Source: JAIPEI01 sp041685835 (GTDB lineage: Bacteria; Desulfobacterota; DSM-4660; Desulfatiglandales; HGW-15). Taken from it: DNA of 64,000 nt. Where the stretch lies: assembly GCA_041685835.1 (NCBI GenBank), contig JAWLEX010000002.1, forward strand, positions 5,615-69,614. The letters run 5' to 3'. Shown in pieces: positions 1-7,818 of this stretch; the stretch's first letter is position 1, and each line of letters starts with the position of its first letter. A model generated the notes under the pieces. The model saw nothing but the letters and a program-made list of their open reading frames with translations, was not told the origin of the DNA and ran no database searches. Position numbers and translations under genes: made by a program.

Positions 1-1
1 C

Positions 2-601
2 AAGGTCAGAAGAGTGGGGGAAAACCGCGAATACCAGGTGGACGTGCGCGTGCTGGCCGCCACTCACCGGGACATTGATGAGGAGGTTCGACTGGGACAT
101 TTCCGGGAAGACCTTTTCTTTCGGCTGGAGACCTTTACCCTCCGGGTTCCGCCGCTCAGGGAACGCGGAGATGATTTGGAGCTGCTGGCAAGCAGATTCC
201 TTCAGCAGTTTTCATTGGCTCTAGGCAAAAAAGTCAACGGGTTTTCCACCCGGGCCCTGGACCACATAATCAGTTATCCTTTCCCCGGGAATGTTCGTGA
301 GCTTCGCAATGCTGTGGAACGGGCCGTTACTTTTGCCTCGGGAAACCGGATACGTCTGGAAAACCTGCCCACCAGGATCCGGAATAACCGACACGGACCG
401 GACGAACCCGAAACCGGTGCGTACGGCTTGATCGAAGATAAAGAAAAGCTCCTGCCTCTGGCTGAAGTGGAGCGGCGTTATATTCGACACGTGCTCAATG
501 AAGTGGGAGGAAACAAGCGCCGGGCCTCCGCGATTCTGGGTATCGGCCGAAGGACGCTCTACCGGAGGCTTGGAGAGGACGAAAACAGTGCAGGACCATG
601 A
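2..601 (+). CDS. Sigma-54-dependent transcriptional activator, C-terminal part (cut by window start)
   Basis: The frame is open from base 2, so the gene begins outside the window; 199 residues are visible. They match the C-terminal half of an NtrC-type activator, which hydrolyses ATP to open sigma-54 RNA polymerase complexes. Near the start is VRVLAATHRD, a sensor-I type segment, followed by FREDLFFRL and the sensor-II region YPFPGNVRELRNAVERAV. The last 50 residues form a Fis-type helix-turn-helix (AEVERRYIRHVL, NKRRASAILGIGRRTLYRRL). The receiver or sensor domain and the Walker motifs lie upstream and cannot be seen, so the signal is unknown. I checked one nearby sequence upstream of the acyl-CoA synthetase for a -24/-12 promoter and the spacing did not fit, so the target genes are not evident. 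Confidence 0.9.
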   Translation, partial: KVRRVGENREYQVDVRVLAATHRDIDEEVRLGHFREDLFFRLETFTLRVPPLRERGDDLELLASRFLQQFSLALGKKVNGFSTRALDHIISYPFPGNVRELRNAVERAVTFASGNRIRLENLPTRIRNNRHGPDEPETGAYGLIEDKEKLLPLAEVERRYIRHVLNEVGGNKRRASAILGIGRRTLYRRLGEDENSAGP

Positions 602-697
602 GCCTGGGTATAATCACATGCAATAAGATGCAAAACCTGGAAGGAAGGCCGCGATCCGGGGAATGATCATCAGTGGCTTACTCCTGAAAATTAACTT

Positions 698-873
698 GTG
701 CCCATTCAGAAACGCTTTTTGGGCACCAGCAAGTTTCCAATTCAGAAATGAGGATTTTTTGTCAAGATCAAGGAAATCAAGAGGTTGCGCGGAGGCGTAC
801 TGAAGTACGCCGCACAAGCAACCTCGCAGATTGACGCCGAGATTGGCAAAAAAGACCATTTCTGGATGGAAAC
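698..873 (-). mobile_element. MITE-like 176-bp repeat, copy 1
   Basis: The 176-bp copy is flanked by the 6-bp direct repeat TAACTT at 692-697 and 874-879, as expected of a target duplication. It begins GTGCCCATTCAGAAAC and ends TTTCTGGATGGAAAC, so the ends are inverted repeats of one another; the left end here differs by one base (ATTC for ATCC) from the other copies. The centre holds the foldback GGCGTACT/AGTACGCC flanked by GAGGTTGC/GCAACCTC. Orientation is called minus relative to copies 3 and 4. It lies in the gap between the sigma-54 activator and the acyl-CoA synthetase. It encodes no transposase, so it would need one in trans. Confidence 0.9.
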
Positions 874-879
874 TAACTT

Positions 880-1270
880 ATGTTGCCGCCGCCGCCCGCC
901 CGGCTTCCTGCATTCCTCTCGTCTCAATCACATTCCCGCATTTGTCTGGCCTGTAAAAGACCCGCCGGTGTGTTGAATCAACCTGAAAAGCTTTTTGTCC
1001 GGTCTTCGCGAAAAAGGCCCTTGCGGGACGGGCATCAGTGTCAAGGAGGAAATTATATTGACTTCTGGAGAAAAACGATCTACAGTTTCGCACTATGATA
1101 ATTAAATCTCACATAATGAGAATAGATTGTCCTGTGCGGGGCGGCCTGGGCCAAAAACCCGCTCGACCGGCGCTGGCAAGGCTATAACCCACTGGAATTA
1201 CAAGGGCAGTTGACTTGGCCCCGGTTTTTTTTGCGATTCCATCATAATTGGATTTCCGAGGGAGGCGTAT
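880..1270. other. Intergenic stretch without a recognisable gene
   Basis: About 390 bases between MITE copy 1 and the acyl-CoA synthetase. Short open frames on both strands have no family features and no convincing ribosome site. A G-rich SD-like AAGGAGG near 1043 precedes only a short frame. The last bases carry GGGAGG about 6 bases before the ATG at 1271, which serves the next gene. I see no RNA gene or clear terminator here. Confidence 0.5.
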
Positions 1271-2845
1271 ATGAATTTTGCAGACTATCTCCGAATGAAT
1301 GCAATCAAGTATAAAGACAAAACGTCCCTCATCGAAAGGTATCCAGCAAAACACCAAAGACGTATTTTGACATGGGAAGAATTTAATTCTGAGGTCAACA
1401 AGGTTTCCAATTATCTGAAAAAGGAGGTTGGAATCCAAAAAGGGGATCGTATTTTACATCTTTTTAATAATTCAATTGAATGGTTAACCATATATTTCGG
1501 TATTATTAAAATAGGTGCTGTTGTAGTCCCATTGAATTTTCGATTTATTGAAGCGGATATCAAATACGCAGGTTCTATTTCTGATCCGGCCGCTTTTCTA
1601 TTGGGATCTGAATTTGTAGGCCGCGTTCTCAATGTTAGAGATGAAATCAAAAGCATCCGAAAGTTCATTGTATGCGGAGATGAATGTCCACAAGGGATGG
1701 TTCCTTTTTCTGAAATCCAGAATTATACGGATACGGAAGAAGCTATTGTCGATATGGAAAACGACGATGATCTTGCCGTCATGTTCACTTCAGGTACGAC
1801 CGGTAATGCAAAGCCGGTTGTTCATACTCACGGAAGCATGAACGCCACGGCTGTCGGCAATGGGTTGAGCCTCCCATTGACAATGGAAGATAACTACCTT
1901 GTCGTGCTTCCTCTTTATCATTCAGGAAGCCTTTTCATGTGGTTTCCCTATTTTGCCGTCGGCGCTACAGGGACGCTGATCCGGGATTATCGCAACCCGA
2001 GATGGATATTGGAGGCGGTTGAAGAAGATGGAGCGAATGCGCTTCTGGCCGTGGTACCCATGTGCGTCGATCTGATCAATCAGGTTGACAGCGGTGAAAT
2101 CGATCTGGACGGCTACGACCTTTCGTCCTGGAAATACCTGGTCACGGGGGCTCAGCCTGTCCCCCCGAATATTTTCAAAAGTTTGATGGACGTCTTTCCG
2201 TGCAGGATCATTCACACCTACGGAGTTACGGAAGGGGGAGGCGGCGCGACCTGGTCGATCCATCATGACGATATCCTTCGAAAACCCGGCTCTATCGGAA
2301 GGCCCAATTTCGGCGTGGAGGGACGTATTCTCGACAACCGGGGCAGGGATGTCGCTCCGGGAGAGGTCGGAGAAATTGTGATCAAGACCCCGAGACTCAT
2401 GAAACAATATTATCGAAATGAAGATTTGACGCGGGCGGCTGTTCGAAACGGTTTTTTTTACACCGGGGACCTGGCCCGAACGGATGAAGACGGCTACTAC
2501 TACATCGTGGATCGCAAGAAGGATATGATCACCAGCGGCGGGGAGAATATCTATCCCGTGGAGATCGAAGAGGTGTTGCATCAGCATCCGGACATAGATG
2601 ATGCGGCTGTCATCGGGCACCCGGACGAACGCTTCGTCGAAATCGTCATGGCTGTGGTTCAAGTGAAAGCCGGGAAATCCATGAGCGAGGAAGATGTCAT
2701 AGCGTTCTGTAAGGCGGGATTGGCCATGTATAAGGTTCCACGTAAAGTGGCTTTTGACAAGGTTCCCAGGAACCCGACCGGCAAACTCCTGAAGACCGTT
2801 CTCCGGGAAAAGTACTTTGGAACAAAAGAGGCCTTCAGGTTTTAA
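1271..2845 (+). CDS. AMP-dependent acyl-CoA synthetase/ligase
   Basis: A 524-residue member of the adenylate-forming (ANL) family, which activates a carboxylic acid to acyl-AMP and then to the CoA thioester. The ATP P-loop is MFTSGTTGNAKPVVHTHG near residue 175, with a variant ending where most members have PKGV. Also visible are TYGVTEGGG, the TGDLARTDEDGYYYIVDRKKD hinge segment, GGENIYPVEIEEVL, and a C-terminal PTGKLLK with the catalytic lysine. The ATG at 1271 has GGGAGG upstream. The first 160 codons are strikingly AT-rich (about 30% GC by hand count at 1441-1560), while the 3' half is near 58% like its neighbours. The substrate cannot be read from sequence; the neighbouring dehydrogenase and IclR regulator suggest catabolism of an organic acid. 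Confidence 0.9.
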   Translation: MNFADYLRMNAIKYKDKTSLIERYPAKHQRRILTWEEFNSEVNKVSNYLKKEVGIQKGDRILHLFNNSIEWLTIYFGIIKIGAVVVPLNFRFIEADIKYAGSISDPAAFLLGSEFVGRVLNVRDEIKSIRKFIVCGDECPQGMVPFSEIQNYTDTEEAIVDMENDDDLAVMFTSGTTGNAKPVVHTHGSMNATAVGNGLSLPLTMEDNYLVVLPLYHSGSLFMWFPYFAVGATGTLIRDYRNPRWILEAVEEDGANALLAVVPMCVDLINQVDSGEIDLDGYDLSSWKYLVTGAQPVPPNIFKSLMDVFPCRIIHTYGVTEGGGGATWSIHHDDILRKPGSIGRPNFGVEGRILDNRGRDVAPGEVGEIVIKTPRLMKQYYRNEDLTRAAVRNGFFYTGDLARTDEDGYYYIVDRKKDMITSGGENIYPVEIEEVLHQHPDIDDAAVIGHPDERFVEIVMAVVQVKAGKSMSEEDVIAFCKAGLAMYKVPRKVAFDKVPRNPTGKLLKTVLREKYFGTKEAFRF

Positions 2846-2870
2846 TATTTAATGAAAGGGGGCATGAGTC

Positions 2871-3809
2871 ATGGATGATCTCAGAATAGCTGTTGTGGGT
2901 ATTGGAGCCACGGGCGCCGTTCTGGCGGCGGCCCTGTTGAGTGAGGATCCCGATACCATCCTTGTGGACCCCAGGCCGGGCCTGGCTGATGAGATCCGCA
3001 AGGACGGCATCCGGATTTCAGGCGAGGTGAACCGCCATGTTCCGGTTCGTCATTTTTTCGATAAGATCCAGAAGTGCAAGGACCTCAACCCGAATCTCAT
3101 ATTCGTTTCCACCAAAACGTTTCACCTCCCAGCGGTTTTGGCGGAATTGCAGGGGGTGTTTCAGGAGGGTACGAAGATCGCCAGCACGCACAACGGCCTG
3201 GGAACGGAGGATCTCATTGCCGATGCGTTCGGGGCTGAGGCGGCGTTTCGAATGTCTCTCAACTACGGTGTCTCATTGAAGGGGCCGTGTGAGGTTGAAA
3301 TGGCTTTTTTTAATCGGCCCAACCACCTGGGCGCCCTGGTTCCTGAAAACCGGGAGATGGGTGTGCGCGCGGCCCGGATGCTCTCGGCAGGCGGGCTGGA
3401 CACGGAGTATGTCGATGACATCAAACACCATGTGTGGAAGAAGATGATCATGAAATGCACCATGGCCTCCATCTGCGCCGTCACGGACAAGACCATCAAG
3501 GAGGCCCTGTTATTTCCCCCGACCAGGGAGATCGCCGATGCCTGTTTCAAGGAAATTCTGGCTGTAGCCAAGGCAAAGGGCTATGACCTGGGAGAGGATT
3601 ACCTTGCCCAGGCATTGGGCTATCTCGAAAAGGTAGGGGTTCACAAGGATTCCATGTGCGTTGACATAGCCAACAAAACGCGTACTGAAATCGATTTCCT
3701 CGGGGGAAAGGTCGTGGAATACGGGAAGGAGACCGGTGTTCCAACCCCCTGTTACGCAACCATGGCGAACCTGGTCAGGGCGATGGAAGACAAGTATCTC
3801 GGACATTGA
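2871..3809 (+). CDS. Ketopantoate reductase family (ApbA/PanE-like) dehydrogenase
   Basis: A 312-residue protein with an N-terminal Rossmann nucleotide fold (VGIGATGAVLAAALL, residues 9-23) and the HNGLGTED loop typical of 2-dehydropantoate 2-reductases. In PanE a lysine is followed by two asparagines four and eight residues on; the matching segment here, WKKMIMKCTMASICAV, has Lys and Ala at the two Asn positions. This suggests an NAD(P)-dependent 2-oxoacid or 2-hydroxyacid reductase other than true PanE. The start has GAAAGGGGGC upstream. It follows the acyl-CoA synthetase by 25 bases in the same direction, so the two are probably co-transcribed and act on related substrates. No pantothenate genes adjoin it; panC lies 14 kb away. 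Confidence 0.8.
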   Translation: MDDLRIAVVGIGATGAVLAAALLSEDPDTILVDPRPGLADEIRKDGIRISGEVNRHVPVRHFFDKIQKCKDLNPNLIFVSTKTFHLPAVLAELQGVFQEGTKIASTHNGLGTEDLIADAFGAEAAFRMSLNYGVSLKGPCEVEMAFFNRPNHLGALVPENREMGVRAARMLSAGGLDTEYVDDIKHHVWKKMIMKCTMASICAVTDKTIKEALLFPPTREIADACFKEILAVAKAKGYDLGEDYLAQALGYLEKVGVHKDSMCVDIANKTRTEIDFLGGKVVEYGKETGVPTPCYATMANLVRAMEDKYLGH

Positions 3810-3834
3810 CATAGATTCAAGAGAGGCGCCGGTG

Positions 3835-4104
3835 ATGAATCGAGGCAAGTGGATGCATGTGGGTCATGTGCTCAAAATGAACGCGGTCAACTACCCGGAG
3901 AAGCTTGGGTGGCAGGACAAGCACAGGGAATTCACGTTTGCAAAGTGGAATGACAGGACCTGTCGTTTTGCAAACGGACTGAAAGGCCTGGGTGTCGGCT
4001 TCAAAGACACCTTTTCGGTCATATCCTGCAATCGTGGCGAGTGGATGGATATTTATGCCGGTTCCCCGGGGGAGTGGGACTGCGCAGGCGCGGCCGGGGA
4101 CTAA
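3835..4104 (+). pseudogene. Broken N-terminal fragment of a second acyl-CoA synthetase
   Basis: An 89-codon frame starting at ATG 3835 (AGAGG upstream). It resembles the N-terminus of AMP-dependent synthetases and aligns with the intact gene at 1271: LKMNAVNYPEKLGWQDKHRE against the corresponding LRMNAIKYKDK stretch, then a FTFAKWND and GLGVGFKD segment. Similarity stops after EWMDIYAG at a run of C and G (near 4065), where one reading-frame shift would give GGVGL, close to the GGVVV expected. The rest of the roughly 500-residue enzyme is absent and the IclR gene begins 50 bases later. I read it as a decayed gene left by a deletion. A sequencing error at the C/G run would not explain the missing 400 codons. 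Confidence 0.8.
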
Positions 4105-4154
4105 AAAACTGATTTCCGGACCGAAACAATTGAGACTCAAGGCAGGGAACCTGA

Positions 4155-4964
4155 ATGGATAACTCATTCGGATCATTGGAAAAAGCTATCCGGATCCTAT
4201 CACTTTTCGATTCGGAACACCCGGAATTGTCAGCTCATGAGATTTCGAAGATTCTCTGCATACCTCTGAGCACAACCTATAAATACCTGAAAGTATTTCT
4301 TCGAAATGAAATCCTGAATAAAGATCAAGAAACAGGTAGATTCCACCCTGGATTCAAGCTCTTCAAGTTGGGGGTCCTTGCGGCGGAAAAAATCTCGCTG
4401 CTCAAAATCGCCCGTCCCTACCTGGAATCCATTGCAAAGCGTTCCCTGGAAACGGTTGTGCTGGCTATAATCGATGGGCTGGATCTTCTGTGTGTGGATA
4501 CGATCGAAAGCCCGAGGCCGGTCAAGCTGACCATGACAAAAGGGACAAAGCTTCCCCTGCATGCAGGAGCGCCGGGAAAGGTATTGCTCGCTTACAAGGA
4601 TCGGCCTTTTATTCAAGAATTGATTCAGGTGAGAGGGCTTGCGAAGGTCAACAAGAACACCATCACTGATCAGGGAGAGCTCGAGAGGGAGTTGGAATCC
4701 ATTCGGAGCCAAGGCCACGGCCGGAGTGATTCGGAAGTGGATCCGGGGGCCGCTGCTTTGGCGGTTCCCGTATTTGATCACAAAGGGCGGGCCCTGGCTT
4801 CTGTTTCGCTGATCGGGCCCATGCAAAACCTGTTGGAAAAAAACAGCGAGGAATTGATCGGGATACTGAAAGACGCCGCAAGGGGCATTTCAGAGAAGCT
4901 TGGATATGTACCGATTGAGCCGGATTCGCATGACATGACAGGAGGGGTTTTCTCCGATCCCTGA
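4155..4964 (+). CDS. IclR family transcriptional regulator
   Basis: A 269-residue protein with the IclR layout. An N-terminal winged helix (SLEKAIRILSLFDSE, LSAHEISKILCIPLSTTYKYLKVF, residues 5-50) is followed by the effector-binding domain (LPLHAGAPGKVLLAY near residue 135; AALAVPVFDHKGRALASVSLIGP near residue 195). IclR proteins bind small carboxylic or aromatic acids and control neighbouring catabolic genes. Position beside the acyl-CoA synthetase group suggests that it regulates those genes; this is inference. The ATG at 4155 has AGGGAA upstream. The effector is unknown. Confidence 0.9.
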   Translation: MDNSFGSLEKAIRILSLFDSEHPELSAHEISKILCIPLSTTYKYLKVFLRNEILNKDQETGRFHPGFKLFKLGVLAAEKISLLKIARPYLESIAKRSLETVVLAIIDGLDLLCVDTIESPRPVKLTMTKGTKLPLHAGAPGKVLLAYKDRPFIQELIQVRGLAKVNKNTITDQGELERELESIRSQGHGRSDSEVDPGAAALAVPVFDHKGRALASVSLIGPMQNLLEKNSEELIGILKDAARGISEKLGYVPIEPDSHDMTGGVFSDP

Positions 4965-5134
4965 TGTTCTTGCCTTTTCAAGGTGTTGGAAGTAAATAGC
5001 CGAAACGATGAAAGTTTCCCCTGAAAAAACACGAGCCCAATCGGAAGAGTCCCTTTTCCCAAAGATTGTTTGACCCGCTCCGAGTGTCGTCCCATAATAA
5101 AAAGCAAGCCGGGGAACCACCGAAAGGGGCAGGC

Positions 5135-6052
5135 ATGGCCATTGGAGTATGCGGAATTCAGTGTGATGTGTGCGGGCTTCATGTAAGAGGGCTCTGCTCC
5201 ACCTGTGGCCCCGGCACGAGCATCGAAGCGGCCAAAAAACTGGACGCCCAGGAGCGTATCCTGGGTGCGCCCTGCCCGATTCTGGCGTGCGCCGCCGCCC
5301 GGCGACTGGACCACTGCTCCAGGGACTGCGCAGACTACCCGTGCCGGCTTTTCAGGACGGGCCCGTACCCCTTCAGCGAGGCTTACCTTGACATGCAGAA
5401 GCGAAGGCGGGCGGAACGGCCTCCCGACCGCACGCCGTCCGGGGGTGCGGTGGAGGTCCCTTCAGAGTACTGGGACGCCCTGCTGGAGCGGGACCCGGCT
5501 GTTGTTTGCCGAAACGCAGGCGCTCGCCCGAAATCCCCTGCCGGGTTTCTCCTTCCGTTTCTAAAGGAGTTCGTGCTCGTGGACACCACGGAACGCAGGA
5601 TTTTAGGCCAGGACCCTTCCGGATGGAAGCCTTTGAGCGACCCGCTCCTGGAGCTCCTGTGCCTCGTGTACCTCTTGAACGCATCCCCGGCGGCCGTCCA
5701 GGGCCGGGTGGTGGGCGTCCGGGAGCTTCGAGGCGCCCGCTTTTTTTCCGGTCCCCACGATCTGGATGTCCAGCCGCTCTTGTCCCGGTTCGGAAGGGAT
5801 CCTGCAGGCTTTAGACAGGCTTCGGAACGTATGCAGGGTGATCCGGTGGACCTGGCGGAAGTGGCGTATCGGTTCCAGGTGTTTCCCAAGATCCCGCTCT
5901 ACTACCTGCTGTGGGAAGGGGATGACGAGTTCCCCCCGCGACTCACCGTGCTTTTCGACCGCAGCATCGACGAGCACCTGGCTCCGGATGGAGTCTGGGG
6001 CCTGTTCAATCTGGTCACCGGTCGGCTCCTGTACGGATCCCGGTCCGGTTGA
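5135..6052 (+). CDS. DUF3786 protein with N-terminal cysteine-rich domain
   Basis: A 305-residue protein of unknown function. The ATG at 5135 is preferred over the longer frame from 5066 because GAAAGGGG lies just upstream. Residues 1-75 hold many cysteines (CGIQCDVCG, GLCSTCGPG, APCPILACAA, HCSRDCADYPC), resembling the DUF3795-type zinc or metal binding region. The rest matches the DUF3786 family as I recall it: LSDPLLELLCLVYLLN, then VGVRELRGARFFSG, and a C-terminal FPPRLTVLFDRSIDEHLAPDGVW. DUF3786 proteins occur mainly in anaerobes and are often tied to metal or corrinoid genes; nothing adjacent supports a specific role. It stands alone between the IclR gene and MITE copy 2. Confidence 0.75.
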   Translation: MAIGVCGIQCDVCGLHVRGLCSTCGPGTSIEAAKKLDAQERILGAPCPILACAAARRLDHCSRDCADYPCRLFRTGPYPFSEAYLDMQKRRRAERPPDRTPSGGAVEVPSEYWDALLERDPAVVCRNAGARPKSPAGFLLPFLKEFVLVDTTERRILGQDPSGWKPLSDPLLELLCLVYLLNASPAAVQGRVVGVRELRGARFFSGPHDLDVQPLLSRFGRDPAGFRQASERMQGDPVDLAEVAYRFQVFPKIPLYYLLWEGDDEFPPRLTVLFDRSIDEHLAPDGVWGLFNLVTGRLLYGSRSG

Positions 6053-6248
6053 GCCATCCCCCGGAGAAGGGTGCGGCTGAATCCGATCACCGATGCGAAG
6101 CGGCGAAACCCCTCGCAGAAGTAAACAGGGCCTGGCTTTTCATCTCCTGTGCCCGCTTGTAAGCCAGCATGTATTGATCTTGTGCAACAAATATTTGGCC
6201 CCAGTCGGAGTGACATGACCAGCAGATACCGGGCGGTGAATATGGATA

Positions 6249-6424
6249 GTTTCCATCCAGAAACGCTTTTTGGGCACTGGCAAGTTTCCAATTCAGAAAT
6301 GAGGATTTTTTGTCAAGATCAAGGAAATCAAGAGGTTGCGCGGAGGCGTACTGAAGTACGCCGCACAAGCAACCTCGCAGATTGACGCCGAGATTGGCAA
6401 AAAAGACCATTTCTGGATGGAAAC
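6249..6424 (-). mobile_element. MITE-like 176-bp repeat, copy 2
   Basis: A full copy with matching ends GTTTCCATCCAGAAA and TTTCTGGATGGAAAC, flanked by a perfect 6-bp direct repeat TGGATA (6243-6248 and 6425-6430). It has the same orientation as copy 1. Its internal sequence is nearly identical to copies 1 and 4, including the central GGCGTACT/AGTACGCC foldback. It lies between the DUF3786 gene and the tRNA pair; the rest of the gap (6053-6248 and 6431-6589) shows no gene that I can support. Confidence 0.92.
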
Positions 6425-6589
6425 TGGATAAGATCAAGAATGTTTTTGGAGGGTAATGATGGACGCCTGCTAGGCCGTTACGGATGAACAAGGGTATATC
6501 CGGCGAGGGCTGGTTGAACACGCTACAAACCAAGTGGTCTGCGACAGTCTGGAGACAACCTCGAATCAGCTGACTACTTGAAATTCCTT

Positions 6590-6665
6590 TGGTAGTCCCA
6601 ACGGGACTCGAACCCGTGTCTTCGGCGTGAGAGGCCGATATCCTAGACCGCTAGACGATGGGACC
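6590..6665 (-). tRNA. tRNA-Glu (anticodon CTC)
   Basis: On the minus strand the sequence folds as a tRNA. The acceptor strand GGTCCCA pairs with TGGGACT (one G-T pair). The anticodon loop CTCTCAC is closed by TCGGC/GCCGA and reads CTC. The T arm is ACGGG TTCGAGT CCCGT. CCA is encoded (6590-6592), and total length is 76. The anticodon assigns it to glutamate. Confidence 0.95.
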
Positions 6666-6678
6666 AACATATGAAAAT

Positions 6679-6696
6679 CCCCGCTTGGGAGCGGGG
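6679..6696 (-). terminator. GC hairpin between the two tRNA genes
   Basis: CCCCGC and GCGGGG form a 6-bp stem with a 6-base loop. On the minus strand it is followed by ATTTTC, a short T-run. It lies downstream of tRNA-Gln and upstream of tRNA-Glu, so it could end the Gln transcript, or act as a processing hairpin in a joint transcript. The T-run is weak. Confidence 0.4.
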
Positions 6697-6705
6697 TTTC
6701 AGCTA

Positions 6706-6779
6706 TGGCTGGGGGACGAGGATTCGAACCTCGATTAACGGGGCCAGAACCCGTCGTATTGCCCTTATACGATCCCCCA
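6706..6779 (-). tRNA. tRNA-Gln (anticodon CTG)
   Basis: On the minus strand the acceptor strand TGGGGGA pairs with TCCCCCA. The anticodon stem ACGGG/CCCGT encloses the loop TTCTGGC with anticodon CTG. The T arm is CGAGG TTCGAAT CCTCG. CCA is encoded, and length is 74. The anticodon assigns it to glutamine. Confidence 0.95.
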
Positions 6780-6825
6780 ACGATCTTTCAGATTAATAAT
6801 TTGACTGTGAAAGTCAAGGAAAAAG

Positions 6826-7818
6826 TCATCCGCCCATCACCTTCCAGCAGCGTACACGGTGTCCGTGGCCGGCCTCATAAAAGGGAATCTCCTGTTCACG
6901 ACAGCGGTCTTCCACAAGACGGCAGCGTCCCTGGAACTTGCAGCCGGGAGGCGGGTTGAATGGGCTGGGAACATCCCCGCCCAGTGCCTGCCGCTCAATG
7001 CGATGGTCCGGGTCCGGATCGGGCACCGCGGCAAGCAGGGCCTGGGTGTAAGGGTGGAGCGGCGTCTCGAAGAGATCGTCCGCCGCGGCTATTTCCATGA
7101 TGTGCCCCAGGTACATGACGGCCACGGTATCACTGATGTATCCCACCACGTTCAGATCGTGGGAGATGAACAGGTAGCTCAATTCCATTCGGGCCTGCAA
7201 CTCTTCGAGCAGGTTGATGATCTGCGCCTGAATGGATACGTCCAGGGCCGAAACCGGCTCGTCGCAGACCACGAGGGAGGGTTCGACGCTCAGGGCGCGG
7301 GCCACGCCCACACGCTGGCGCTGGCCACCGCTGAACTCGTGTGGATACCGGTCGGCCGCAGACGGATCAATGCCCACAAGCCCAAGGAGTTCACCGACCC
7401 GTTCGGCCCGCTCAAAGCCTCTTTTCATCCCCAGAATGCGAAGCCCTTCTTCGATGGCCTGGCCCACGGTCATGCGTGGATTCAGGGACCCGAAAGGATC
7501 CTGAAAGATGATCTGCATCTCCCGCCGCAGAGGTGCCATGGCCCGGCGGTCGTAGCCGGTGATGTCGTTTTCCCGGTAGATGACCCGGCCCCGGTCAGGC
7601 TCCAGCAGCTTGAGAATGACCCGGCCCACCGTGGATTTACCGCAGCCGCTCTCGCCCACGAGCCCAAGGGTTTTTCCGGGTTCAAGGAGCAGGTCCACGC
7701 CGTCCACGGCCTTGATGTACCCGACGGTGCGCCTCATAAAACCCCTCTGCACGGGAAAGTGCTTGACCAGGCCCTCGACCTTGAGGAGGGGTTCGGCTCG
7801 GGGTGCCGGGGCATTCAT
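6826..7818 (-). CDS. Peptide/nickel-type ABC importer ATPase (OppF/DppF-like)
   Basis: A 330-residue ATPase that powers uptake through the permease pair encoded upstream. Visible are Walker A GESGCGKS (near residue 55), the ABC signature SGGQRQRVGVARAL, Walker B LVVCDEP, and the C-terminal oligopeptide-transporter extension with Cys residues (PPGCKFQGRCRLVEDRC). It is the last gene of a five-gene operon and overlaps the preceding ATPase gene by 4 bases, the usual sign of translational coupling. The transported substrate (oligopeptide, dipeptide or another compound) cannot be told from the ATPase. Confidence 0.93.
   Translation of the reverse strand: MNAPAPRAEPLLKVEGLVKHFPVQRGFMRRTVGYIKAVDGVDLLLEPGKTLGLVGESGCGKSTVGRVILKLLEPDRGRVIYRENDITGYDRRAMAPLRREMQIIFQDPFGSLNPRMTVGQAIEEGLRILGMKRGFERAERVGELLGLVGIDPSAADRYPHEFSGGQRQRVGVARALSVEPSLVVCDEPVSALDVSIQAQIINLLEELQARMELSYLFISHDLNVVGYISDTVAVMYLGHIMEIAAADDLFETPLHPYTQALLAAVPDPDPDHRIERQALGGDVPSPFNPPPGCKFQGRCRLVEDRCREQEIPFYEAGHGHRVRCWKVMGG

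Noticed and set aside
742..927. Open frames inside the 176-bp repeats (for example 742-927, 785-976, 10983-11243, 13514-13602) that give similar 30-60 residue peptides
   Set aside because: The similarity comes from the DNA repeat itself; the frames run off the element into unrelated sequence and have no ribosome site.
1225..1250. Sigma-54 type -24/-12 promoter upstream of the acyl-CoA synthetase
   Set aside because: GG and GC pairs are present but their spacing (14 or 8 bases) does not match the required 10.
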